A stretch of 64,000 nucleotides of DNA from a bacterium (GTDB lineage: Bacteria > Bdellovibrionota > UBA1018), in assembly GCA_019751945.1 (NCBI GenBank), contig JAIEMT010000005.1:1-64000 (forward strand), given 5' to 3'. Positions within the stretch are counted from its first letter, which is position 1. The number at the start of each line of letters is the position of its first letter. The position numbers and the translations under genes are program-made. Below, piece by piece: positions 8,113 to 15,767 of this stretch. Below the pieces are notes generated by a model. It did no database searches. It saw nothing but the letters and a program-made list of their open reading frames with translations, and was not told the DNA's origin.

Positions 8113-9624
8113 TTAAAATACGCCGCACTGCAGGCTACCGTTCACTGCTCGACGAACCACTTCTAATAAGGTGCGGGTATTGGCGGGCTTTCGAACCAAA
8201 ATGACTTTAGAATTGAGACCTTGCTGATTTAAAACCAGGTCTTCAGAGTACCCCGACATGAAAATGATTTTAAGATTCGGAGTCTTTTGATGTAGCGCGC
8301 TAGCTAGGTGCACCCCATTGGTTTGCGGTAACGTGACATCCGTTAAAAGTAATTGGATGTCCTTTCCTTCTCGCTCAAAAACTTTGCGACCCGACTCTGC
8401 CGAATCACAAGCCAGAACTCGATAACCCGCGTCTCCCAAAACGCTCCGCAAAGTTTCGCGAAGCTCTGCATCGTCTTCTACTAGAAGAATCGTTCCGGAC
8501 TGGAGCTTTCCTTCTTCCTGAGGTTCGGATGACGACGCCTTATCAGAGTCCCCTTGAGCTTTCGGGAAGAAAACCTGAAACGTACTTCCCACACCGGGCT
8601 GGCTGGTTACCGAAACGTGACCATTACATTGTTTGACGATTCCATGCACCGTGGAGAGCCCCAATCCCACGCCATAACCCCGATTCTTCGTGGTGTAGTA
8701 AGGATCGAAAATCTTCTCGAGAATTTCCTTCGGCATTCCTTTTCCGGTATCGGAGACAGAAAGCACAAAATAGTCGCCAGGGATCAAATCGCGAACGAGT
8801 GATGAATTTTTATCCACTTTCTGTACTCCTGTTTCTATGGTTAATTTTCCACCGTCAGGCATGGCATCTCGAGCATTCATACAGAGATTGAGGATCACTT
8901 GGTCGAACTGCGAAGTATCCACGCGAACATTCCCTGTGGTGTTCGAAAGTCGAAACTCTGTTTGAATCGAATCTCCCATGAGCTTCGGAAGATTCTTCTG
9001 ATGGGGCTCGAGCAATTGATTCAAATTAACAACTTTGAAATCTAAAATCTGTTTTCGGCTGAAGGCGAGCAACTGCTTGGTAATGCTGGCCGACTGATTA
9101 ACAGAATCCAGAAGCGACTTAAAGGTTCGGGTGGTAAATTCGTCCGCAGTTTTTCCAAGGGCCATCTCGCAACGTAAAGTCATAATGGCAAAACGATTGC
9201 CCAGGTCGTGCGCTATTTCACCACTCAGCTTTCCTACCGCATCGAGCTTTTGAGAATGCCAAAGCTGTTCCTGAAGTTTCTTCTTCTCGGTGATATCGAT
9301 CGAGCGAATCAAGAGACCTTCGGTATGAGGTTCCACGAAAAGCTCAAACCACCGCCTGTGACCGTCGGGATATTCAAATTCATTTTCCATCTGGCGAGAC
9401 ACGTCTTTTTCCAGGCAGCCGCGCAGGGTTTGAAACATCTCCGTCTTTTCAATGCCGGGATAAACGTCCATCATCGTCCGGCCAATCATGTTTTCCCGCT
9501 GATTCTGACCGTGCAAAACCGCCGCTTTATTTAAGTAGAGGTAGGTCCAATCGCGAGAAATGACCTGGATCCCCTCGTGCATTTGTTCGAGGGTGGTCTC
9601 GTAAATTTTTTGGAGTTCTGGCAT
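8113..9624 (-). CDS. PAS-containing hybrid histidine kinase with C-terminal receiver
   Basis: The 503-residue cytosolic protein has a PAS domain (about 1-115), a HisKA dimerisation helix with the phospho-accepting His in GEIAHDLGN, and a HATPase domain with the N-box LCMNARDAMP and G-boxes SDTGKGMP and GYGVGLGLS. A receiver domain (about 380-500) carries its Asp in LLLTDVTLP and a Lys in VRKPAN. There is no membrane segment, so it senses an internal signal. The layout resembles PAS-kinase-receiver proteins of deltaproteobacteria. No dedicated response regulator lies next to it. It appears to have its own promoter overlapping the manC stop codon. Confidence 0.95.
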   Translation of the reverse strand: MPELQKIYETTLEQMHEGIQVISRDWTYLYLNKAAVLHGQNQRENMIGRTMMDVYPGIEKTEMFQTLRGCLEKDVSRQMENEFEYPDGHRRWFELFVEPHTEGLLIRSIDITEKKKLQEQLWHSQKLDAVGKLSGEIAHDLGNRFAIMTLRCEMALGKTADEFTTRTFKSLLDSVNQSASITKQLLAFSRKQILDFKVVNLNQLLEPHQKNLPKLMGDSIQTEFRLSNTTGNVRVDTSQFDQVILNLCMNARDAMPDGGKLTIETGVQKVDKNSSLVRDLIPGDYFVLSVSDTGKGMPKEILEKIFDPYYTTKNRGYGVGLGLSTVHGIVKQCNGHVSVTSQPGVGSTFQVFFPKAQGDSDKASSSEPQEEGKLQSGTILLVEDDAELRETLRSVLGDAGYRVLACDSAESGRKVFEREGKDIQLLLTDVTLPQTNGVHLASALHQKTPNLKIIFMSGYSEDLVLNQQGLNSKVILVRKPANTRTLLEVVRRAVNGSLQCGVF

Positions 9625-9633
9625 CGTTTTGTG

Positions 9634-9661
9634 ATTATAACTATCGGAATATCGGAATCAA
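9634..9661 (-). promoter_or_regulatory. Promoter of the hybrid kinase, giving an almost leaderless mRNA
   Basis: On the minus strand a perfect TATAAT (9634-9639) and a TTGATT (9656-9661) are separated by 16 bases. The kinase ATG begins nine bases after the -10 box and no Shine-Dalgarno sequence is present, so the mRNA would have a leader of only one to three bases. The -35 box overlaps the manC stop codon. Confidence 0.6.
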
Positions 9662-10707
9662 GCTAACTCGGGACGGATCTTCTTCACACCGTCAACGATT
9701 TGGCGAATATCTTGGGCGCGACTCTTATCAGCAATGAGAATGGCATCGCCACTTTCAACCACAATCAAATCCCGAACGCCAAGAAGTGCCACTAATTTTT
9801 TCGGGGCGTCGACGATGTTTCCACTCGAATCTACAGCTAAAACCTCACCGCTCGTCACAACGCCGCCCGACTTTTGGGCGCCCAACACTTCGGCAATCCC
9901 TTCGAGAGAGGTCCAACTTCCCAGATCATCCCACCCGCAATCCAGCACAAATGTTACGACGTTTCGGGCCTTTTCCATCACTCCGTAGTCGATAGAAGTT
10001 GCCGTCATTTTTGGATACGCCGCTTCAACTTTTCCTTCGGACGAGTCCCAAGCCTTCTTCATTTCCGGCATGCTCTGGTCAAAAGCCTTCAAAATCACTT
10101 CAGCCCGCCAAACAAACATGCCGCCGTTCCAAAGGTAGCCCCCCTTGAAAAACTCCCGAGCCTTTTCAAGATTCGGTTTCTCGACAAAAGCTTCCACAGC
10201 AACAGCTTCACCTTTTAAATTTTTTCCGAGCTTCAAATAGCCATAACCGGTTTCGGGGCGGGAAGGCTTCACTCCCAATGTCACCAAATCATCCAGTCGC
10301 TGCGCCCACTTCATGGCTTCACCCAGCGTGCGCTTAAAAGCATCCACCTTTGGAATATAATGATCAGCCGGCATCACCAACATCACGGCATTCGGATCTC
10401 TTTCGGCAATCGCGCGAGCCGCCCAGTACACACACGGAGCCGTGTTCCTACCTTGGGGCTCTGCAAGCACTGTCACATCTTTTGAAACTTGTTCGGCCAC
10501 CGCTCCCTGCAATGCTTGCGTGGTGACAATGATTCGATTCTTCGCTGGAACGATGCCGTCAAAACGTTCGAGTGTTTCAACTAAGAGCGATTTATCCCCA
10601 TCTCCAAAAGAGAGGAGTTGCTTCGGTTTCCGCGAAGTACTCTTCGGCCAGAAGCGAGTTCCGCTACCTCCAGCCATGATGACGAGATAAGTCGAAGCAG
10701 AGTTCAT
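9658..10707 (-). CDS. manC: Mannose-1-phosphate guanylyltransferase
   Basis: The 349-residue enzyme makes GDP-mannose from mannose-1-phosphate and GTP. The nucleotidyltransferase signature MAGGSGTRFWP with Lys-rich PKQLLSF is at residues 11-35, and the active-site FVEKP and WNGGMFVW blocks follow. The length fits the single-function form. The bifunctional ManC form carries an extra C-terminal isomerase cupin, which is absent here. A separate cupin gene of the phosphomannose isomerase type lies at 11924-12280. GDP-mannose would feed the surface polysaccharide genes at 15.8-20.3 kb. A TATAAC box ends ten bases before the ATG with no ribosome-binding site. Confidence 0.95.
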   Translation of the reverse strand: MNSASTYLVIMAGGSGTRFWPKSTSRKPKQLLSFGDGDKSLLVETLERFDGIVPAKNRIIVTTQALQGAVAEQVSKDVTVLAEPQGRNTAPCVYWAARAIAERDPNAVMLVMPADHYIPKVDAFKRTLGEAMKWAQRLDDLVTLGVKPSRPETGYGYLKLGKNLKGEAVAVEAFVEKPNLEKAREFFKGGYLWNGGMFVWRAEVILKAFDQSMPEMKKAWDSSEGKVEAAYPKMTATSIDYGVMEKARNVVTFVLDCGWDDLGSWTSLEGIAEVLGAQKSGGVVTSGEVLAVDSSGNIVDAPKKLVALLGVRDLIVVESGDAILIADKSRAQDIRQIVDGVKKIRPELA

Positions 10708-10735
10708 AACTGAAATGGTTATAGACAGCCCAGAT

Positions 10736-10767
10736 AGGTTTCGCCAGCACTAATCCTTGCGAAACCT
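10736..10767. repeat. Inverted repeat in the manC / barrel-protein divergent region
   Basis: AGGTTTCGC (10736-10744) is repeated in perfect inversion at 10759-10767 with a 14-base spacer. It lies between two divergent genes, 29 bases upstream of the manC ATG and 38 bases upstream of the other start, a position suited to an operator. It could also form a hairpin. No T-run follows it. Confidence 0.45.
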
Positions 10768-10805
10768 GTTTGGCTTTGTCAGAGTTTTAAAAAAAATGAG
10801 GAAAA

Positions 10806-11483
10806 ATGAAAACACTGAAAACTCTTTCAATTGCTCTACCCTTACTCCTCTGTACCTCTGTATTTGCTGATGAAAATTCTATTCCTGGAACCTCCAATGC
10901 GGAGGTGGAAAGCTCTTCCACCGAAACATCTTATATTGGTCGATTTCAGGTGGAAATCCGAGGCACCGCGCTTGGAGAATACGTCGGAAACAAAGTTGGC
11001 AAAACTGACGCCACGGTCTCAATGGATGACTCCCCCCCTCAAAGCTTCGGGGTCGCTGGCTCTCCTTATTCCGACATCAGCTTGGATATTTCGGTCTACC
11101 GTTTCTTGACGAATAATGCAGCCATTGGCATCACTGGGCCTGTCTTCATTTTTGGAGATTTTCTTCCTAAAAACGCCGTTCCCAATCTCTATACTTTCGT
11201 GAAACCAGTCATGCTAGGAATGAAGTATCAGCTTCATTCCTTCCTGGATACTCCTCAACTTCGTCCGGCATTTGGCTTGGAATTTGGGGCAGTCTTGCTC
11301 GACCGCTTCGCATTTGGAGAACGGCTTCCACTTCAAGCGCGATTTGGAGTTCGACCTTCTGCCAACTTAGATTACTTCCCATTTCAAAAGTCTGATTTTT
11401 TTATGGGAACGAAGCTGAGTTATCTTTTTGTAAAGGACTACAGCAATATGGAGGCAGGAGTTTCGTTAGGATATCTCTTCTAA
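10806..11483 (+). CDS. Putative outer-membrane beta-barrel protein
   Basis: The 225-residue protein has a signal peptide of about 21 residues ending in VFA. Its mature part alternates polar and hydrophobic residues and finishes in GYLF, a terminal Phe typical of barrels recognised by the BAM machinery. The ribosome-binding site is a GAGG a few bases before the ATG. I do not recognise a family. The upstream inverted repeat may regulate it. Confidence 0.7.
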   Translation: MKTLKTLSIALPLLLCTSVFADENSIPGTSNAEVESSSTETSYIGRFQVEIRGTALGEYVGNKVGKTDATVSMDDSPPQSFGVAGSPYSDISLDISVYRFLTNNAAIGITGPVFIFGDFLPKNAVPNLYTFVKPVMLGMKYQLHSFLDTPQLRPAFGLEFGAVLLDRFAFGERLPLQARFGVRPSANLDYFPFQKSDFFMGTKLSYLFVKDYSNMEAGVSLGYLF

Positions 11484-11503
11484 AACTCAGTCGAGCTCGA
11501 CGG

Positions 11504-11854
11504 TCATTTCTGAACAATACTCTCGATTCGATCCTGACGCTGCCAAACAGCCTGAAGCCCTTCTAGAACGATTCGATTATTGGAGTTCTGCTCCTCTAAG
11601 AGAATCTGCATTCTAGAAAAATCAGAGCGCATTTCAGACTGCATTCTGGACATATCCGAGCGTATGCTGGAAATATCCGAGCGTATGCTGGAAATATCCG
11701 AGCGCATGCTGGAAATATCCGAGCTGACCTGACTGAACCCGGCCTCCATCTTCCCTAATAGCTCATCCCGAACTAAATAGACCAATCTGCGCGTGGCAGG
11801 TTGGTCTTCAGATCTCGCAGACGGAATTTGGATTTTGTTCGATTTCTTCGGCAT
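11504..11854 (-). CDS. Coiled-coil protein with tandem heptad repeats
   Basis: The 116-residue protein has no signal peptide. Residues about 40-90 consist of SDISSIR-type heptads repeated several times, predicting a long parallel coiled coil. The DNA underneath is a near-perfect 21-bp tandem repeat. A strong AAGGAGAG precedes the ATG. Such short coiled-coil proteins often act as trimerising or scaffolding pieces, but no specific role can be given. The repeat number probably varies between strains. Confidence 0.65.
   Translation of the reverse strand: MPKKSNKIQIPSARSEDQPATRRLVYLVRDELLGKMEAGFSQVSSDISSMRSDISSIRSDISSIRSDMSRMQSEMRSDFSRMQILLEEQNSNNRIVLEGLQAVWQRQDRIESIVQK
11651..11724. repeat. 21-bp tandem repeat inside the coiled-coil gene
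   Basis: Three full 21-bp units (11651-11671, 11672-11692, 11693-11713) and part of a fourth differ at only one or two positions. A more diverged unit sits at 11630-11650. Each unit encodes one seven-residue heptad, so gain or loss of units keeps the reading frame. Confidence 0.9.
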
Positions 11855-11923
11855 AAAAAATACTCTCCTTTTGGTTAGCCTAAAGAGGCAATCCCTGTAA
11901 AGAGAGCAAATTCTATTCCGTGT

Positions 11924-12280
11924 CTAACTTCGGCCGTAGCCGTCTTCGAGACGAACCACGTCGTCCAAGTGTGGAGTGGAAACTTCGAAAATATCGCAGT
12001 CTTCGACAGCGATCATGCGATGTTTTTTTCCAGTGGGAATGTGATGGGCTTCGCCAGCATTCAAAGGAATTTCTTTTAAGTGCCCGGCTTCATCTTCAAA
12101 AATGAAAAGCATCTTTCCGGAGCTGACGAAAATCGTCTCTTCTTTGATCTTGTGGTACTGAAGCGAAAGTTTGTGACCTTTATTGATATGGAGAATCTTG
12201 CCGACGTAATCTTTGGTTTCAGCCCAGATTAGTTCATATCCCCAGGGCTTTTCGACGCGCCTGATCTTCTGCTTACCCAT
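11924..12280 (-). CDS. Phosphomannose isomerase type cupin protein
   Basis: The 118-residue single-domain cupin contains EKPWGYE near the N-terminus, the metal-binding LSLQYHKIKEE block and a second-motif HHIPTGKKHR. This matches the C-terminal isomerase domain of bifunctional ManC proteins and stand-alone mannose-6-phosphate isomerase-like cupins. With the single-domain ManC nearby, it could complete GDP-mannose synthesis. I chose the ATG at 12280, because an upstream in-frame ATG overlaps the SPOR gene. Substrate specificity among sugar-phosphate cupins is not certain. Confidence 0.85.
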   Translation of the reverse strand: MGKQKIRRVEKPWGYELIWAETKDYVGKILHINKGHKLSLQYHKIKEETIFVSSGKMLFIFEDEAGHLKEIPLNAGEAHHIPTGKKHRMIAVEDCDIFEVSTPHLDDVVRLEDGYGRS

Positions 12281-12296
12281 GTAAGAAGTTGTACTT

Positions 12297-13001
12297 TTAA
12301 TTGGCAGTATTGGCGACAACAAAAGAATCGATCAGCTTCGCCGTGCGGTACTGGTTACCGGCTTTCATGGCGTCATCACGAGAGGAATAGCCGCCTAAGT
12401 AGATTCGATACCAGCGACCTTTTTCACCCAAATCCACCGCTCTTAAATAGGGCTTCATCGACAGGCCTTCGAGGCTGAGGACCTGGTTCTGAGCTTCCTT
12501 CAAATCCGTGTGGGAACCGACTTGAAGCGTATACTTTCCATGGGGGGCTTCGCGCATTCCTGCCGCAATCGATTTCACCAGCTCCGCGCCCGTTTCCAAC
12601 TTATGGGTAGGTGCAATCTTGGCATGGGGTTCTTTTAAAGTCGTTGCGCCAGCGTTCGGCGCTTTGGGAGTGCCTGGCAGGTTCACCTGACGACCCGGGG
12701 TGAGCTTAATCCCCGTTCGGTTCACCTCTTCATGGAGGATCTGCGTCATAGTTTCGTCTGCGGCCTGCGGGCCATTTTTGCCCTGTTCGTTCAATTCGGT
12801 CTTCTCCGGAACGCGATCATCGACTGTTTCAGCCAACAAAGTCTCCGGATTCGAGTGGGCAACAGCGCCCTTAGGTGCAACGCGCTTTCCCAAATGAACC
12901 CCCAAGGTAAACGCAAAAAGCGCCACCAGCACGGCGAGGAGGACGAGTACTCCCATTTCACGGCGGTCATAAATGAAGAAACGCGGCTTAGAAGAAGCCA
13001 T
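12297..13001 (-). CDS. SPOR-domain membrane protein
   Basis: The 234-residue protein has a short basic cytoplasmic start, one membrane helix (about residues 18-38), a Pro/Ala/Thr-rich linker, and a C-terminal SPOR domain (about 155-230) beginning YTLQVGSHTDLKEA. SPOR domains bind denuded glycan strands and place proteins at the division septum, so a role in division or peptidoglycan remodelling is likely. The start at 13001 puts a normal N-in anchor at the terminus. An in-frame start 36 bases upstream is less likely. The cupin gene follows 16 bases later. Confidence 0.88.
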   Translation of the reverse strand: MASSKPRFFIYDRREMGVLVLLAVLVALFAFTLGVHLGKRVAPKGAVAHSNPETLLAETVDDRVPEKTELNEQGKNGPQAADETMTQILHEEVNRTGIKLTPGRQVNLPGTPKAPNAGATTLKEPHAKIAPTHKLETGAELVKSIAAGMREAPHGKYTLQVGSHTDLKEAQNQVLSLEGLSMKPYLRAVDLGEKGRWYRIYLGGYSSRDDAMKAGNQYRTAKLIDSFVVANTAN

Positions 13002-13134
13002 ACCAAAATCATACGGGTGGACGACCCGCGCTGTCAATTCGGTCTCATAGGCAGAAAGATCGTCCGATTTTCAGGTAAGTCTTGGGATTTCCAACCGGAA
13101 TGGGGCGGTCCATTTCTTTCATTTCCCGGCTTTC

Positions 13135-13341
13135 ATGACGTTTCAAAACATTCGCAATCAAAAAGGCCAGGGACTGACCGAATACGTAATTCTGCTTCTG
13201 CTGATCTCCGTAGTTTCCATTGCTGCAGTACGAGGTTTAGGGAGCACGATTCGAGTAAAAATTCGGGAAGTGAAAAATGAAATCAAAAGAGAAGTCGTCA
13301 ATCGTCCACGAGCGGATTTGGATTCCGGCGAAGAAGATTGA
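13135..13341 (+). CDS. Flp-type class IVb pilin-like protein
   Basis: The 68-residue protein has a short basic leader, then GQG before LTEYVILLLLI. The Gly, the Glu at mature position 3-5 and the Tyr after it form the prepilin processing motif of Flp pilins, followed by a hydrophobic helix and a charged tail. A TadV/PilD-type peptidase would cut after the Gly. No ribosome-binding site is obvious. It opens a run of nested pseudopilin-like genes. The main tad machinery genes are not in the window. Confidence 0.8.
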   Translation: MTFQNIRNQKGQGLTEYVILLLLISVVSIAAVRGLGSTIRVKIREVKNEIKREVVNRPRADLDSGEED

Positions 13342-13588
13342 GACCGGACAAGCCCTGGTGGAATTTACAATCGTCGGGACCCTAATCGTTGGAATTCTCG
13401 CTGCGAGCTTTCAAGTTCTGAGGTGCGAATGGGTTCGCTTGCGATGCGCACATCAGCTCTTCGAGAAGGTTCACCTAAAAAGAGTCATGAACGACTCCCC
13501 CGAGTGGATCTCTGAAGAAGCCGACTGCGGACTAGGAATGAAAGAGCGAGTAAAACTTCCGGCACTGGAGGCCCGTGAATGGGAGTAG
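13277..13588 (+). CDS. TadE-like pseudopilin
   Basis: The 103-residue protein carries GQALVEFTIVGTLIVGIL at about residues 24-41, the TadE pattern of a Gly-Gln, a Glu four residues later and a hydrophobic helix. The ATG at 13277 has GGAAG six bases upstream and lies inside the preceding pilin gene in another frame (65-base overlap). No later ATG, GTG or TTG precedes the motif. Two Cys residues lie after the helix and one further on. TadE-type proteins are minor pilins that help Flp fibre assembly. Confidence 0.7.
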   Translation: MKSKEKSSIVHERIWIPAKKIETGQALVEFTIVGTLIVGILAASFQVLRCEWVRLRCAHQLFEKVHLKRVMNDSPEWISEEADCGLGMKERVKLPALEAREWE

Positions 13589-14190
13589 ACAGAAGTGGCA
13601 CGCTCCTCGTTCCCCTCCTACTTTTCCTTCTTTTGATCGCGAGCGCGGGTTTGGGAGTGGGATGGATTCTCCACGATTGGAAGAAGCTCGTAGAAACTCA
13701 GTTTCGGCTAGACCAGTGCGTGGCCCGTGCTTCATTGAAACTCAAGCGACACCTCAATCGAATAGAAAGAATGAATACAGAGATGACTTTACTTCGAGCC
13801 ACGATTGCAGCCGGTACCCTCGTGGGTGAACCTTTGATTCTTTTGAAGTCTCAACTCACTGGTTTAGCGCTAGCGCAGGAGGCGGATCTCACTGTTTGGA
13901 AAACAAGTCGAGCGGCTTGGATCTCTCGAGTGGGGTGCACGGAGTGGCGAGATCGCGTTTCCCCACTCCCAGAAATGCCGTGGGTAAGAGACCCGGATGA
14001 CGTCATCGGTCCGAAGCCTCTGCGATGGCCTGAGACAGAATCCAAAGCTTTGGAAGTTCACCTGGCTCGATCTCCTCGTGCCGCTTCTGCAAAAATTTCA
14101 AAAGAAGGATGGACTCATGTGGGCAGGTGGAAAGCGGTTTGGCAAATTCCCCACCTCGGGGAAACAAAAATCTGGCCAGGTATTGATTGA
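13579..14190 (+). CDS. Tad-associated membrane-anchored protein of unknown family
   Basis: The 203-residue protein has a single N-terminal hydrophobic helix (about residues 8-30), a helical region and a polar C-terminal part. The position after a TadE-like gene and the N-terminal anchor suggest a TadF or TadG-like role, but the GQxxxE motif is missing. A GGAGG lies eight bases before the ATG and the start overlaps the previous gene by ten bases. No family is recognised. Confidence 0.6.
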   Translation: MGVDRSGTLLVPLLLFLLLIASAGLGVGWILHDWKKLVETQFRLDQCVARASLKLKRHLNRIERMNTEMTLLRATIAAGTLVGEPLILLKSQLTGLALAQEADLTVWKTSRAAWISRVGCTEWRDRVSPLPEMPWVRDPDDVIGPKPLRWPETESKALEVHLARSPRAASAKISKEGWTHVGRWKAVWQIPHLGETKIWPGID

Positions 14191-14320
14191 ATCATGCGTC
14201 TGGATCTTCCTCGTCGTCTTCACCAGCATTTTGATTGGTCTGCGATTCAAGCTCGAGTCCGCTCGGTATCATCGTGCGCTCAATCGCTATCTAGAAACTC
14301 GAAGCATCGGAAAACTCTAA
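14117..14320 (+). CDS. Second TadE-like pseudopilin, nested start
   Basis: A 67-residue frame has a basic leader and SGQVLIESCVWIFLVVFTS, again the Gly-Gln plus Glu prepilin-like motif and a hydrophobic helix. The ATG at 14117 is preceded by GAAGG and lies 74 bases inside the previous gene. A much longer upstream extension of the frame reads as shadow sequence, so I use this start. It resembles the protein at 13277-13588 in layout. Confidence 0.6.
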   Translation: MWAGGKRFGKFPTSGKQKSGQVLIESCVWIFLVVFTSILIGLRFKLESARYHRALNRYLETRSIGKL

Positions 14321-14772
14321 CGGGCGTTTTACTGCTGATAGCCGCACTTTGTTTGGCGACCGCCGCTCATCAAAGTGCGTGGAGCTCGTTTGTCGAAAGC
14401 TGGAGGAGACAAGAAGGACCCTCTCATCGACTCCTTCAAAGATCTCTTTCGGCATGGGGCTATCGAAACCTGCCGTCAACGTCATTAGAGCAAAAACTCT
14501 TTTCTACCCTTCCCCAATCAGAAGACATGGTTGGATTCTGGTTGAGTGAGAATCATTCTTGGGTTCTGGTCCTTTCGGCGCATTCCGAAGGAACTCCCCT
14601 CGCCCTCTGTCACACGAGCGCCTGTGGTGCAGCGCCCCCAACTTTGCTTTGGAAAAACCTGGGCCTCGGCTGGGAAGGATTTCAATCGTTAGTTCACACT
14701 CTCGACAAGAGCCGTCCAGTGAGCCGGATCCGATCCCCAGAAAAACCCGATGCTCGTGCCATCATTTTTTAA
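14194..14772 (+). CDS. Secreted or anchored protein ending the pseudopilin cluster (start uncertain)
   Basis: From about residue 45 of this 192-residue frame there is a basic stretch and a hydrophobic helix (GVLLLIAALCLATAA), then a polar domain with two Cys residues. The first 40 residues overlap the previous gene and are Arg/Ser/His-rich, like out-of-frame sequence. The ATG at 14194 lies four bases after an upstream stop, but the true start may be a CTG at 14332. No family is recognised. Position suggests a pilus-related product. Confidence 0.5.
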   Translation: MRLDLPRRLHQHFDWSAIQARVRSVSSCAQSLSRNSKHRKTLTGVLLLIAALCLATAAHQSAWSSFVESWRRQEGPSHRLLQRSLSAWGYRNLPSTSLEQKLFSTLPQSEDMVGFWLSENHSWVLVLSAHSEGTPLALCHTSACGAAPPTLLWKNLGLGWEGFQSLVHTLDKSRPVSRIRSPEKPDARAIIF

Positions 14773-14819
14773 ATCTTCCCCTGGACAGGAGCTCCAAGAA
14801 CGGTTTACCTAGCGGCTAT

Positions 14820-15767
14820 ATGAATACTCATCAATCCTCGATTTTAGCCGTCGGCTCCCTTGCCTTTGACTCCATCAGCACTCCTGCTGGAAAAGCAGAC
14901 CAAGTATTGGGAGGTTCGGCGAATTACTTTTCTATCGCCGCTTCATTTTTCGCCCCTGTAAAAATTGTGGGCGTAGTTGGAAAAGATTTTCCGAAAAACC
15001 ACCTCGACTGGCTTTCTAACCACCGCATTGACACGAGCGGTGTTCAAGTTCAGGAAGGCAAAACTTTTCACTGGGTGGGTTCCTACGACCAGAATTTGAA
15101 TGAGGCGAAAACTCTATCTACCGCGCTGAATGTTTTTGAACACTTCAATCCGACATTGGCCGATCATCATAAGAAGTCGCCCTGGGTTTTCTTGGGCAAC
15201 ATCGATCCGGTTTTGCAAAATCGAGTTTTAGATCAGATCGAAAACCCCCAACTCATCGCCTGCGATAGCATGAACTTTTGGATCACCGGCAAGCCTGATG
15301 AATTGAAGAAGATGCTCAAACGCGTCGACATTCTTTCAATCAACGAAGGGGAAGCGTACTTATTGTCAGGCGAGAAAAACATCCCTGCTGCCGCAGAAGC
15401 CATTCGTAAACTAGGGCCCTCGGTCGTCATCATTAAACGAGGCGAATATGGCGCTATTTTGTTCACTAAGGATTCAACTTTCTTGGCTCCGGCTTATCCC
15501 GTTGCCCGTGTGGTAGATCCCACCGGTGCTGGCGATAGCTTCGCCGGTGCCTTCATGGGATTCATGGCCGAACAAGGCCTAACGCGCGAAACTCGCACCA
15601 AAGATCCGAAGCAATGGGATTTGATTTTGCGTCGAGCCGTTCTCGCCGGATGTGTGATGGCCAGCTTCACAGTAGAAGATTTCAGCATGAAACGACTGAT
15701 GCACCTAGAAATCGAAGAGCTCGTGTCGCGCCAAAAAGCGCTGATGAAAATGATTTCGGTCGGCTGA
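14820..15767 (+). CDS. PfkB-family carbohydrate kinase
   Basis: The 315-residue protein has the N-terminal GGSANYFSIAA substrate-binding stretch and the C-terminal signature DPTGAGDSFAGAF, where the Asp is the catalytic base and GAGD forms the anion hole. It phosphorylates a sugar or nucleoside with ATP. The absence of Pfk-1-specific features leaves ribokinase- or adenosine-kinase-like substrates open. I start at the ATG at 14820, where homology begins. It converges with the polysaccharide operon, with no spacing between stop codons. Confidence 0.9.
   Translation: MNTHQSSILAVGSLAFDSISTPAGKADQVLGGSANYFSIAASFFAPVKIVGVVGKDFPKNHLDWLSNHRIDTSGVQVQEGKTFHWVGSYDQNLNEAKTLSTALNVFEHFNPTLADHHKKSPWVFLGNIDPVLQNRVLDQIENPQLIACDSMNFWITGKPDELKKMLKRVDILSINEGEAYLLSGEKNIPAAAEAIRKLGPSVVIIKRGEYGAILFTKDSTFLAPAYPVARVVDPTGAGDSFAGAFMGFMAEQGLTRETRTKDPKQWDLILRRAVLAGCVMASFTVEDFSMKRLMHLEIEELVSRQKALMKMISVG

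Noticed and set aside
11490-11501. 12-bp palindrome GTCGAGCTCGAC between two convergent stops
   Set aside because: It has no T-run and is short enough to be chance in this setting.
12732-13280. Plus-strand frame opposite the SPOR gene
   Set aside because: It has low-complexity composition and overlaps both the SPOR gene and the pilin gene.
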